Notes: a model not told the origin generated them from the sequence alone. A stretch of DNA of 5,690 nucleotides from Alteromonadaceae bacterium (GCA_013393545.1 JABXHG010000032.1:1-5690), one strand, 5' to 3'. Positions 1 through 5,113 are shown, numbered from the stretch's first letter. Translations and numbers: made by a program.

Positions 1-1
1 C

Positions 2-388
2 CTGACCAATGCCATCGTGGTGAAGCTGGTGCGGATCATGCTGCTGGTGCCCTTTCTACTGATTGTCTGCCAGTGGTGGCTGCGCAAGAATGCGAACCAA
101 ACAGAAGGTGCCACCGGCGACACGGCCAGGCTGACCATCCCCTGGTTTGCCTTCGGCTTTATGGCCATGGTCGGTCTCAACAGCGTGGTGACGCTGCCCC
201 AGGCGCTGCAGGGAGGGCTGGTGCTGGCCGGCCAAATCGGTATGACCATGGCCATGGCAGCACTTGGCTTTGAAACCCGTATTGAAAAGCTTAAAGCACT
301 GGGCGTACGCCCGTTCATTCTGGGGCTGATCCTGTTTGCCCTGCTGATTGTCGGCGGCGGCGCGGCAAGCCAGCTGCTTATGGGCTAA
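2..388 (+). CDS. YeiH/UPF0324-family putative sulfate exporter, C-terminal part (5' end outside window)
   Basis: The reading frame is open from the window edge and ends at TAA 386-388; 128 residues are visible. It begins LTNAIVVKLVRIMLLVP, which matches the conserved 'VKxxRVMLLxP' helix of the YeiH family as I remember it. Four hydrophobic segments follow: about residues 12-25, 45-65, 72-90 and 104-125. The sequence TIPWFAFGF before the second segment and MAALGFET in the third are also family-typical. The family is made of inner-membrane proteins with about ten helices, annotated as putative sulfate exporters (UPF0324); E. coli YeiH itself is poorly characterised, so the substrate is uncertain. 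The gene is the last of its transcription unit, because a strong terminator follows 26 bp after the stop. Base composition is GC-rich, like the host. Family assignment is fairly sure; function is inference from family annotation. Confidence 0.88.
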   Translation: MTNAIVVKLVRIMLLVPFLLIVCQWWLRKNANQTEGATGDTARLTIPWFAFGFMAMVGLNSVVTLPQALQGGLVLAGQIGMTMAMAALGFETRIEKLKALGVRPFILGLILFALLIVGGGAASQLLMG

Positions 389-414
389 TGGGCCTTTTTT
401 CCTCCCAATGACCC

Positions 415-439
415 AGCGGCCCTTGTGGCCGCTTTTTTT
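415..439 (+). terminator. Rho-independent terminator of the YeiH-like gene
   Basis: A perfect 7-bp stem (AGCGGCC 415-421 with GGCCGCT 427-433) has a 5-nt loop (CTTGT) and runs directly into a seven-T tract (433-439). It starts 26 bp after the stop codon of the YeiH-like gene and separates that gene from the downstream glutamate-synthase-like gene, which must therefore have its own promoter in 440-547. Confidence 0.9.
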
Positions 440-547
440 GGCCGGCCAGCAGCGAATTGAACCTCTGACGTGAGAAGCGCACTATATTAGCCCATTAACA
501 AAGTTCGGCGGGCCAGCCCGTCACGCACCCCACTAAACATATCCATC

Positions 548-553
548 GAGAGG
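548..553 (+). promoter_or_regulatory. Ribosome binding site of the glutamate-synthase-like gene
   Basis: GAGAGG lies 4 nt before the ATG at 558. It is only a moderate Shine-Dalgarno match, but it is the only one near an in-frame start that keeps the complete N-terminal membrane anchor, and so supports this start. Confidence 0.6.
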
Positions 554-557
554 CGCT

Positions 558-2141
558 ATGTTCGGCAAGCCACGTCTGATTTTTTACATTTTTCTGGGGC
601 TGACCGTCATTCTGGGGATGGCGGTCGCTTTTTGGGCACCACAGTGGCTATGGCTCTGGTGTATGTTGCCAGTGCTGGCCGCCGTGGGTGCCTGGGACCT
701 CAACTCCACCAGCAACGTGCTGCGCAACTATCCGATTATTGGTCATTTACGCTACCTGTTTGAATTCATCCGCCCCGAGATGCGCCAGTACTTTTTCGAG
801 TCTGATATCAGCGGCCGGCCGTTCAACCGTGCCCAGCGCGACATCGTCAACTCCCGGGCACGGGGTCAGGGCTCCACGTCGCCGTTTGGTACCCGGCGCG
901 ACATGGAAGACACCGGATTTCACTTCGTGCAGCACTCCATGGCGCCCAAAACCGTACATATCCGCCATGCGCGCCTGACCATCGGCAACGCCCAGTGCTC
1001 TCAGCCTTACGATTCCTCGCGGCTGAATATTTCTGCGATGAGTTTTGGCGCGCTTTCGGGCAACGCCGTGGCGGCGATGAACAAGGGCGCAAAACTGGGC
1101 GGCTTTGCCCAGGATACCGGCGAAGGTGCCATCAGCCCCTACCACGAAGCCCACGGCGGCGACCTGATCTGGGAAATTGCCAGCGCTTACTTTGGCTGCC
1201 GCAACGACGACGGCTCGTTCAACGCCGAACGCTTTGAACACAAAGCCCGGCGGGATCAGGTCAAGATGATCGAGCTGAAGTTATCCCAGGGCGCCAAACC
1301 CGGCCACGGCGGCCTGCTACCCGGCACCAAGGTCAACCGCGAAATTGCCAGCACCCGAGAGATACCGATAGGCAAGGACTGTGCCTCGCCGGGCACCCAT
1401 CCTGAATTCGACTCGCCGGCCGGTATGCTGCGGTTCCTCCAGCGATTGCGCGATCTCAGCGGCGGCAAGCCGGTAGGCTTCAAGCTGTGTGTGGGTCGGC
1501 GCCACGAGTTCATGGCGGTGTGCAAAGCCATGCTCGACACCGGCATCGTGCCCGACTTTATCACCGTGGATGGCGCCGAAGGCGGTACCGGTGCGGCCCC
1601 CACGGAGTTTTCCGACTTTATCGGCACCTACATCAACGAGGCCCTGCCCTTTGTGCATAACTGTCTGCGGGGTATCGGCAAGCGTGACGACATTACCGTC
1701 ATTGCCAGCGGCAAGGTGGCGATGGGATTTGACATGGTGGAAAAGGTCGCCCTTGGCGCCGACATGTGCAACGCCGCTCGCCCGTTCATGTTCTCGGTGG
1801 GCTGCATTCAGGCGCTGCGCTGCCATACCAACACCTGCCCCACTGGCGTGGCCACCCAGGACCCCGCGCGCAGCCGCTCGCTGGACGTCGACACCAAGGC
1901 CGACCGAGTACACAACTATCACAAGGCCACCATCGCCTCGTTCATGGATATTGTCGGTACGCTGGGACTGGAAAGCCCTGATGCACTGGGGCCCCAGCAT
2001 ATTTTTCGCCGCTCGCAAAAAGGCCCCTCGCGCCCGTGTACGTTCCTTCACCCACAGGTGGACTCCGGCGCATTTTTGCGCGACGACGTGCCGGTGGAAT
2101 ACGCCGATGCCTGGCAGCTGGCGCATGCCGACCATTTTTAA
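558..2141 (+). CDS. Membrane-anchored FMN-binding glutamate synthase domain protein (no amidotransferase domain)
   Basis: 527 residues, complete. Two hydrophobic helices (about 5-27 and 30-48) anchor it in the membrane. They are followed by the conserved stretch NYPIIGHLRYLFEFIRPEMR and then a glutamate synthase central/FMN barrel domain. Visible barrel motifs: ISAMSFGALSG (158-168), DTGEGA (186-191), LSQGAKPGHGGLLPG (242-256) and DGAEGGTGAAP (338-348). The three cysteines that bind the [3Fe-4S] cluster in GltB are kept with the same C-x5-C-x4-C spacing (Cys416, 422, 427), followed by PTGVATQDP. The glutamine amidotransferase domain and the C-terminal GXGXG helix domain of GltB are absent, so it cannot be a complete GOGAT. 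Stand-alone proteins of this size (B. subtilis YerD type) are widespread, with unknown substrate. Flavin and Fe-S cofactors are expected; an oxidoreductase role at the membrane is inference. It has its own unit: a terminator lies upstream and convergent genes downstream. Confidence 0.92.
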   Translation: MFGKPRLIFYIFLGLTVILGMAVAFWAPQWLWLWCMLPVLAAVGAWDLNSTSNVLRNYPIIGHLRYLFEFIRPEMRQYFFESDISGRPFNRAQRDIVNSRARGQGSTSPFGTRRDMEDTGFHFVQHSMAPKTVHIRHARLTIGNAQCSQPYDSSRLNISAMSFGALSGNAVAAMNKGAKLGGFAQDTGEGAISPYHEAHGGDLIWEIASAYFGCRNDDGSFNAERFEHKARRDQVKMIELKLSQGAKPGHGGLLPGTKVNREIASTREIPIGKDCASPGTHPEFDSPAGMLRFLQRLRDLSGGKPVGFKLCVGRRHEFMAVCKAMLDTGIVPDFITVDGAEGGTGAAPTEFSDFIGTYINEALPFVHNCLRGIGKRDDITVIASGKVAMGFDMVEKVALGADMCNAARPFMFSVGCIQALRCHTNTCPTGVATQDPARSRSLDVDTKADRVHNYHKATIASFMDIVGTLGLESPDALGPQHIFRRSQKGPSRPCTFLHPQVDSGAFLRDDVPVEYADAWQLAHADHF

Positions 2142-2147
2142 CACCGC

Positions 2148-2168
2148 CACTGCTGCCGCCCGGCAGTG
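2148..2168. other. Hairpin after the glutamate-synthase-like gene, without T-tract
   Basis: CACTGC (2148-2153) pairs with GCAGTG (2163-2168); an alternative pairing is CTGCC (2153-2157) with GGCAG (2162-2166). It starts 7 nt after the stop codon at 2141. No T-run follows on the plus strand, so it is at most a weak terminator or an mRNA 3'-end stabiliser. Confidence 0.35.
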
Positions 2169-2191
2169 AGCCGTTCAACAGCCCTTTACAC

Positions 2192-2294
2192 TAAAAGCCG
2201 GCCTGTTCCAGATGGCCGGCCAACTCCTCAAGAATGTCCATCCCCTAGACGTCGGTGGCAAGCATCGGCAGCCGGGGGCGTGGGTAGTCGCCAA
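2192..2294. repeat. Direct repeat, left copy
   Basis: Matches 4040-4142 in the same orientation with one mismatch (A2247 against G4095). Similarity ends sharply at both sides: C2191 against T4039, and A2295/T2296 against G4143/C4144. Confidence 0.97.
2193..2220 (-). terminator. Duplicated hairpin terminator within the left repeat
   Basis: GCCGGCC (2197-2203) and GGCCGGC (2214-2220) form a 7-bp stem with a 10-nt loop; on the minus strand it is followed by TTTT (2196-2193). It is the same structure as at the end of the intact ATPase gene and could stop transcripts coming leftwards from lysR before they run antisense into the glutamate-synthase-like gene. Confidence 0.6.
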
Positions 2295-2369
2295 ATTCTC
2301 GCCCGACAGACTCACTCCGATAGTCTTCACCTCGTGAGTTAGAGCAACATCACTACAGCGACTTATTTA

Positions 2370-2405
2370 ATAACCCACACTTTCGAATGTGGTTATCTTA
2401 TTTTT
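2370..2405. terminator. AT-rich hairpin with T-rich tail near the lysR 3' end
   Basis: ATAACC (2370-2375) pairs with GGTTAT (2391-2396). After one bulged C, ACA pairs with TGT (2377-2379 with 2388-2390), with a TTCG loop region in the middle. On the plus strand it runs into CTTATTTTTCTTC, a terminator-like tail. On the minus strand, where the lysR transcript would end about 40 nt after its stop, the following bases (TAAATAAG) are only weakly T-rich. It could work in either direction, best on plus. Confidence 0.5.
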
Positions 2406-2434
2406 CTTCATCATTAATAACCTATCATGCAAGG

Positions 2435-3322
2435 TTAAATTACTCCATCAAACCAGGGCTGCCCCTCCAAAAAATCGATTAACTCATCTTTAAACAGCTC
2501 AGCACGAACAGAAAGCTTATACTGATAAGGCCACACTAAAAAAATATCACGCTTAACACCTTCTACTTCAGGAAAGACCTGAACCAACTCACCCTTATTT
2601 AAATCATCATGCACCATACTTTTGGGAAGCAACGCTACTCCAGCACCAGATTTAACGAGCCTCAGAGTCAGGCTCATATCATTACTAACATGTACATGCT
2701 CTTTCTTAACAAACTCTTCACAACCATCCCTGACTATCGCCCATTCACTAAACAATGTCGCAGCAACACTGGGAAGAAAACGCAAATCATCTACACACCA
2801 AACATTCTCTTTAAACATACTTTCAGAGACAACAAAAACAGGTGTAATGGAGCCAATCTTTTTCTGTATCAATGAGGAGTTTTTTTGCTCACCTGATCGA
2901 ATAGCAATATCAGCCTGATAAGAAACCATGTCTGCTAATGGATCGTCAAGATGGATAGTCAAAGAAATCTGTGGATTATCGGATATAAACTTACTCCAAA
3001 ATGCATCTAAAGGACCACTTCCTATATTCACTGGAGCCATAACCTTCAAGTCACCACCAGGGCTTGTCAATGATTTATGGATGTTAAGAAGGCGATAATC
3101 CAGCTCATGAATAGGACTTGCGCATTCATCATAATAGAGTTTTCCAGCTGGCGTCAGCACAAGCCCCTTATTTGAACGATGAAAAAGTTCACACCCAGTA
3201 TTCTTTTCCAATTCGTTCAGTCGTCTCGATACAGTGGCGATCGTCATACCGAGCTTTATAGCTCCTTTTGTTAAACTTCTACTCTCTGCTGTAACGACGA
3301 AAATCCTGACATTATCCAGCAT
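2435..3322 (-). CDS. LysR-family transcriptional regulator
   Basis: 295 residues, the usual LysR length. The N-terminal winged helix-turn-helix is clear: LTKGAIKLGMTIATVSRRLNELE (17-39) with the recognition helix about 27-38, then GCELFHR (43-49) and LTPAG (56-60). A linker helix follows, then a two-lobe effector-binding domain (about 90-290), including GAGVALLPKSMV late in the protein. The N-terminal style (one-residue-shifted RLNELE, FHRSN) fits the large CrgA-like subgroup, whose ligands are mostly unknown. The ATG at 3320-3322 has AGGAA (3336-3332) 9 nt upstream. It is divergent from the small DUF2798-like gene with 105 bp between start codons. LysR proteins usually control a divergent neighbour, so that gene is the likely target (inference). 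Low GC and AT-rich codon choice differ sharply from the flanking genes, a sign of transfer. Confidence 0.93.
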   Translation of the reverse strand: MLDNVRIFVVTAESRSLTKGAIKLGMTIATVSRRLNELEKNTGCELFHRSNKGLVLTPAGKLYYDECASPIHELDYRLLNIHKSLTSPGGDLKVMAPVNIGSGPLDAFWSKFISDNPQISLTIHLDDPLADMVSYQADIAIRSGEQKNSSLIQKKIGSITPVFVVSESMFKENVWCVDDLRFLPSVAATLFSEWAIVRDGCEEFVKKEHVHVSNDMSLTLRLVKSGAGVALLPKSMVHDDLNKGELVQVFPEVEGVKRDIFLVWPYQYKLSVRAELFKDELIDFLEGQPWFDGVI

Positions 3323-3325
3323 GAC

Positions 3326-3341
3326 TTTACATTCCTGTAAA
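3326..3341. promoter_or_regulatory. Perfect inverted repeat over the lysR ribosome binding site
   Basis: TTTACA-TTCC-TGTAAA is a perfect 6-bp inverted repeat with a 4-nt centre, 3 bp upstream of the lysR start. In lysR mRNA it would fold as TTTACA-GGAA-TGTAAA, a stem closed by a GNRA-type tetraloop, placing the Shine-Dalgarno AGGAA in and next to the loop. It could be an operator or a translation-control hairpin; the sequence alone does not decide. Confidence 0.45.
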
Positions 3342-3418
3342 AAGTAATATTAAAAATAGTCATATACACAAAAGACAAAATAAGTATATTAACTCCATCG
3401 AAAACGTCAATGCATTAC

Positions 3419-3423
3419 GGAGG
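3419..3423 (+). promoter_or_regulatory. Ribosome binding site choosing the start of the DUF2798-like gene
   Basis: GGAGG ends 4 nt before the ATG at 3428. The upstream in-frame ATG at 3410 has no purine-rich site before it, and the GGAGG would lie inside its coding region. The start at 3428 is therefore preferred. Confidence 0.75.
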
Positions 3424-3427
3424 CAGC

Positions 3428-3643
3428 ATGAAACATAGAATAGTATTCGCCATTCTCATGTCATTCATTTTGACTTTATTTATGTCCGCATGGGTAACAT
3501 TTATAAACATCGGGCTTATTGATGGCTTCATTAGCCACTGGCTATCGGCCTGGGTTCTCGCCTGGCCGGCAGCAGGGATAATTTCATTCATTTTTGGACC
3601 CAAAATTCACCAAACATCACACAAGCTCATCAGATACTTTTAA
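3428..3643 (+). CDS. Small DUF2798-like two-helix membrane protein
   Basis: 71 residues starting MKHRIVFAILMSFILTLFMS. The first membrane helix spans about residues 4-27. A short connection (GLIDGFISHWL) leads to the second helix, about residues 39-57 (AWVLAWPAAGIISFIFGP), and a basic tail (KIHQTSHKLIRYF). This two-helix plan, the W-x-x-AW-x-x-A-x-P pattern and the size match DUF2798 proteins as I remember them; their function is unknown. They often sit beside a regulator gene. Here the neighbour is the divergent LysR gene, which probably controls it. It lies in the low-GC inserted segment and has no clear terminator downstream. A longer form from ATG 3410 (77 residues) is possible but lacks a ribosome binding site. 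Confidence 0.82.
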   Translation: MKHRIVFAILMSFILTLFMSAWVTFINIGLIDGFISHWLSAWVLAWPAAGIISFIFGPKIHQTSHKLIRYF

Positions 3644-3718
3644 AAACTCAAGCAAGCATCATTACCTCTCATAAACGAGTCGATCGATTTCATAGCCACC
3701 AAATTGGTAGTGTAGCCT

Positions 3719-3932
3719 AGGCTCTGCCTGAAAAATCGTGGTGCGTAGATCAGACAAGACAAAAGGCAGCGATAACCCGTCAGGAAGGACGATTTTAACA
3801 GCTTGCCTGCTCGGAGCAGCGTGAGACAGGGATGTTGCACGTCCAACAGCGCAGTTTACAGCGTGTAAATAAACATTTTGAGCTGATTTTTAACACAACA
3901 TGAGCAAGCGCAGGCACTTTCAGAGAGCGCCT
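3719..3932. mobile_element. Candidate IS remnant or MITE with imperfect terminal inverted repeats
   Basis: AGGCTCTGCCTGAAA (3719-3733) and the reverse complement of 3918-3932 (AGGCGCTCTCTGAAA) match at 12 of 15 positions, ends facing outward. Outside or overlapping the ends are CTAG (3717-3720) and CTGG (3931-3934), an imperfect 4-bp pair similar to the CTAG target of IS5-type elements. About 214 bp fits an internally deleted, non-coding derivative; no transposase is present. The ends have the look of IS termini, but I cannot name a family, and the repeat is imperfect, so this is tentative. Confidence 0.4.
3855..3869. repeat. Second TTTACA/TGTAAA inverted repeat
   Basis: TTTACA-GCG-TGTAAA is a perfect 6-bp inverted repeat with a 3-nt centre. 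It has the same half-sites as the palindrome over the lysR ribosome binding site (3326-3341), differing in the spacer length. Confidence 0.6.
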
Positions 3933-4038
3933 GGCCCCAGGAAATTCGAAGAAAAATAGTAGCCACACCCCGGCACTATTGCTCTTGTTTTCTTTGGCAT
4001 TATCTCACTATCAGCTTGAAACAAGCCCTTCCAAGATT

Positions 4039-5046
4039 TTAAAAGCCGGCCTGTTCCAGATGGCCGGCCAACTCCTCAAGAATGTCCATCCCCTGGACGT
4101 CGGTGGCAAGCATCGGCAGCCGGGGGCGTGGGTAGTCGCCAAGCTCCTGGTCAATCCGTTCAAGGTACTGCGCTTCCTGTTCGCGGCGGCGGCGTAAAAA
4201 CTCGCCGTCGGCATTTTCGGGAATCACGCGGTTGACCAGCGTTGCCGCCACGGGTATCCCCGCCTCTTTCAGTGCCGCGACCGAACGCCCGGTTTCCAGA
4301 ATCGGCAGCCGCTCCGGCGTCATCACAAAAATGAAATTGCTGACCGAACTGTCTTCCACGGCGCGGCGTGCCTGCATGAACAGCCGGCGCCGGCGTTTCA
4401 GGGTATCGGCGATCGAGCGGGCGCGGTCGTCAAGCTCGCTGTCCGCGTCCTCGGTGGGGTCGGCAAACGGCGAGGCAACATCCTGGCCGCCTTTGGGCGT
4501 CAGGTGTTTGAGCACCTTGCCAAGCTCTTCCGATTTACGGCTGTGCGCCAGCAGCCCGTCGGTCCAGGCAGCCATCGCTTCGGGCAGGCTCAACAGGCGC
4601 AGCGTGTGGCCGGTGGGCGCGGTATCAAAGACGATCAGGTCGTAGCCTTCGCCCTCTTCGGTGACCAGCCGTGCGATGCGTTCCAGAAGCGCCGCCTCCT
4701 GGGTGCCCGGCGACTGGCGCGACAGACGCATCTGGCGCTCCATTTCGTCCATCATCCGCGGCACGGTAAAACGGCGCATCTGGCTGGTAACGCGCTGCAG
4801 ATGTGCCTCGACCTCGGCGTCAGGGTCAATCTCCATCGCATCAAGATCCGGCGCCAGCCGGCGCGGCGCATCGCCAAGCGTACGGTCAAACACATCGCCC
4901 AGGCTATGCGCCGGGTCGGTAGATACCACCAGCGTCTTGCGCCCGCGCTGCGCAGATAAAAGCGCAAGCGAAGCCGCCACGCTGGTCTTGCCCACGCCAC
5001 CCTTGCCGCCCACCCACAGCAGACGGCGATTCAGTAGTTCTTGCAT
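4039..5046 (-). CDS. ArsA/Get3-family (GET3/TRC40-like) ATPase without cysteines
   Basis: 335 residues from the ATG at 5046-5044. It has the deviant Walker A GGKGGVGKT (13-21), the conserved STDPAHSLGD (42-51) and the switch II/Walker B segment FDTAPTGHTLRLLSLP (140-155). The length matches single-domain, dimer-forming ArsA/Get3 ATPases. The protein has no cysteine at all, so it lacks the arsenite-binding Cys residues of classical ArsA and the CxxC zinc site of eukaryotic Get3. An arsenic pump role is unlikely, and no ars gene is nearby. Get3-like proteins use ATP to handle hydrophobic membrane-protein segments; a similar job for CstA or the CC protein just upstream is inference. Earlier starts GTG 5058 and ATG 5055 are in frame, but GGTGA (5059-5055) is placed to serve ATG 5046. 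It lies 67 bp after the CC-protein gene; its 3' end overlaps a terminator and is duplicated at 2192-2294. Confidence 0.9.
   Translation of the reverse strand: MQELLNRRLLWVGGKGGVGKTSVAASLALLSAQRGRKTLVVSTDPAHSLGDVFDRTLGDAPRRLAPDLDAMEIDPDAEVEAHLQRVTSQMRRFTVPRMMDEMERQMRLSRQSPGTQEAALLERIARLVTEEGEGYDLIVFDTAPTGHTLRLLSLPEAMAAWTDGLLAHSRKSEELGKVLKHLTPKGGQDVASPFADPTEDADSELDDRARSIADTLKRRRRLFMQARRAVEDSSVSNFIFVMTPERLPILETGRSVAALKEAGIPVAATLVNRVIPENADGEFLRRRREQEAQYLERIDQELGDYPRPRLPMLATDVQGMDILEELAGHLEQAGF
4040..4142. repeat. Direct repeat, right copy (3' end of the ArsA-like gene)
   Basis: Same 103 bp as 2192-2294 with one mismatch. It covers the last 34 codons of the intact ATPase gene, and its left edge coincides with the stop codon. 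Confidence 0.97.
4041..4068 (-). terminator. Hairpin terminator overlapping the end of the ArsA-like gene
   Basis: GCCGGCC (4045-4051) pairs with GGCCGGC (4062-4068), 7 bp, all G/C, with a 10-nt loop. Read on the minus strand the stem is directly followed by TTTT (4044-4041) that encodes the last Phe and begins the TAA stop. The terminator is thus inside the coding sequence and probably ends the CstA/CC-protein/ATPase operon. Confidence 0.7.
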
Positions 5047-5054
5047 AAGTTTCA

Positions 5055-5059
5055 TCACC
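5055..5059 (-). promoter_or_regulatory. Shine-Dalgarno-like site selecting the ATPase start
   Basis: On the minus strand GGTGA (5059-5055) lies 8 nt before the ATG at 5046-5044. No purine-rich site precedes the alternative starts at 5058 or 5055. The match is short, so the start remains uncertain by up to four residues. Confidence 0.5.
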
Positions 5060-5113
5060 GTAGGCGATTAGAGTAAAACAGGTCGCTATTAACACGTCGC
5101 GAGCGCAGCAGTT

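Larger units (their letters stand above)
2191..2294 (-). pseudogene. Dead 3' fragment of the ArsA-like ATPase gene
   Basis: Read on the minus strand this copy encodes the last 34 residues of the ArsA-like ATPase up to the same stop position (here TAG at 2193-2191, TAA in the intact gene). One base change (2247, giving CTA on the plus strand) turns the Gln codon of the DVQGMD stretch into amber TAG. The fragment has no start and loses identity beyond 2294, so it cannot make protein. It is most simply the original gene end displaced by the insertion, or a copy brought by it. It still carries the hairpin and TTTT of the gene's terminator. Confidence 0.9.
3323..3427. promoter_or_regulatory. Divergent promoter/operator region between lysR and the DUF2798-like gene
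   Basis: This 105-bp intergenic stretch is extremely AT-rich (19 G/C in 3361-3420) and must hold both divergent promoters. A TATATT at 3385-3390 is a possible -10 for the rightward gene, but no good -35 at normal spacing is visible. For lysR, TAATAT-like boxes around 3345-3352 (palindrome TAATATTA) are possible. The LysR-binding T-N11-A dyad cannot be fixed by eye because the region is so A/T-rich. Promoter presence is inferred from gene layout, not from strong boxes. Confidence 0.5.
3644..4038. other. Gene-less stretch between the DUF2798-like gene and the right repeat
   Basis: I see no convincing gene in these 395 bp; the short ORFs here have no ribosome binding site and no family resemblance. 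The stretch holds an 11-bp palindrome ACCAAATTGGT (3698-3708), the candidate IS remnant at 3719-3932, a CTGCTC-G-GAGCAG palindrome (3807-3819) and TTTACA-GCG-TGTAAA (3855-3869). The last 100 bp before the right repeat show nothing I can name. GC content is intermediate, rising from the lysR side towards the ATPase gene. Confidence 0.7.
2192..4142. mobile_element. Putative inserted segment bounded by duplicated 3' ends of the ArsA-like gene
   Basis: Two 103-bp direct repeats (2192-2294 and 4040-4142, 102/103 identical) enclose about 1.75 kb of much lower GC content than both flanks. The right copy is the functional 3' end of the minus-strand ArsA-like gene; the left copy is a cut-off duplicate on the same strand, 1848 bp away. 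This is the pattern left by insertion into the 3' end of a gene with restoration of that gene. The cargo is a LysR regulator and a DUF2798-like membrane protein, plus a candidate IS remnant. No integrase, recombinase or transposase ORF is present, so the element is either a remnant, mobilised in trans, or the product of an unequal recombination between related strains. Treat 'mobile' as inference and the repeat and composition step as observed. Confidence 0.5.

Noticed and set aside
457..488. Possible sigma-70 promoter TTGAAC ... TATATT before the glutamate-synthase-like gene
   Set aside because: The spacer is 20 bp, too long for a confident call. A promoter must exist in 440-547 because a terminator lies upstream, but I cannot place it.
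747..1241. 164-residue minus-strand ORF in the same gene
   Set aside because: Same reason; no ribosome binding site and no motif.
1317..2150. 277-residue minus-strand ORF opposite the glutamate-synthase-like gene
   Set aside because: Its antisense translation is rich in Gly, Ala, His and Val with no family resemblance; it is a GC-rich shadow of a clearly real gene.
2310..2339. ACTCAC/GTGAGT inverted repeat with 18-nt loop just inside the left repeat
   Set aside because: Short arms and a long loop, with no matching sequence at the right border; not supported as an element end.
3410..3427. Earlier ATG start for the DUF2798-like protein
   Set aside because: No Shine-Dalgarno precedes 3410, while GGAGG sits properly before the ATG at 3428.
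3640..3846. 68-residue minus-strand ORF in the gene-less stretch
   Set aside because: It crosses the candidate IS end, lacks a ribosome binding site and shows no recognisable family.
3979..4197. 72-residue plus-strand ORF across the right repeat border
   Set aside because: Most of it is antisense to the end of the ATPase gene, and the corresponding frame is not preserved around the left repeat.
4232..5071. Plus-strand ORFs opposite the ArsA-like gene
   Set aside because: Arg/Ser-rich shadow translations of a gene with unmistakable ATPase motifs on the minus strand.
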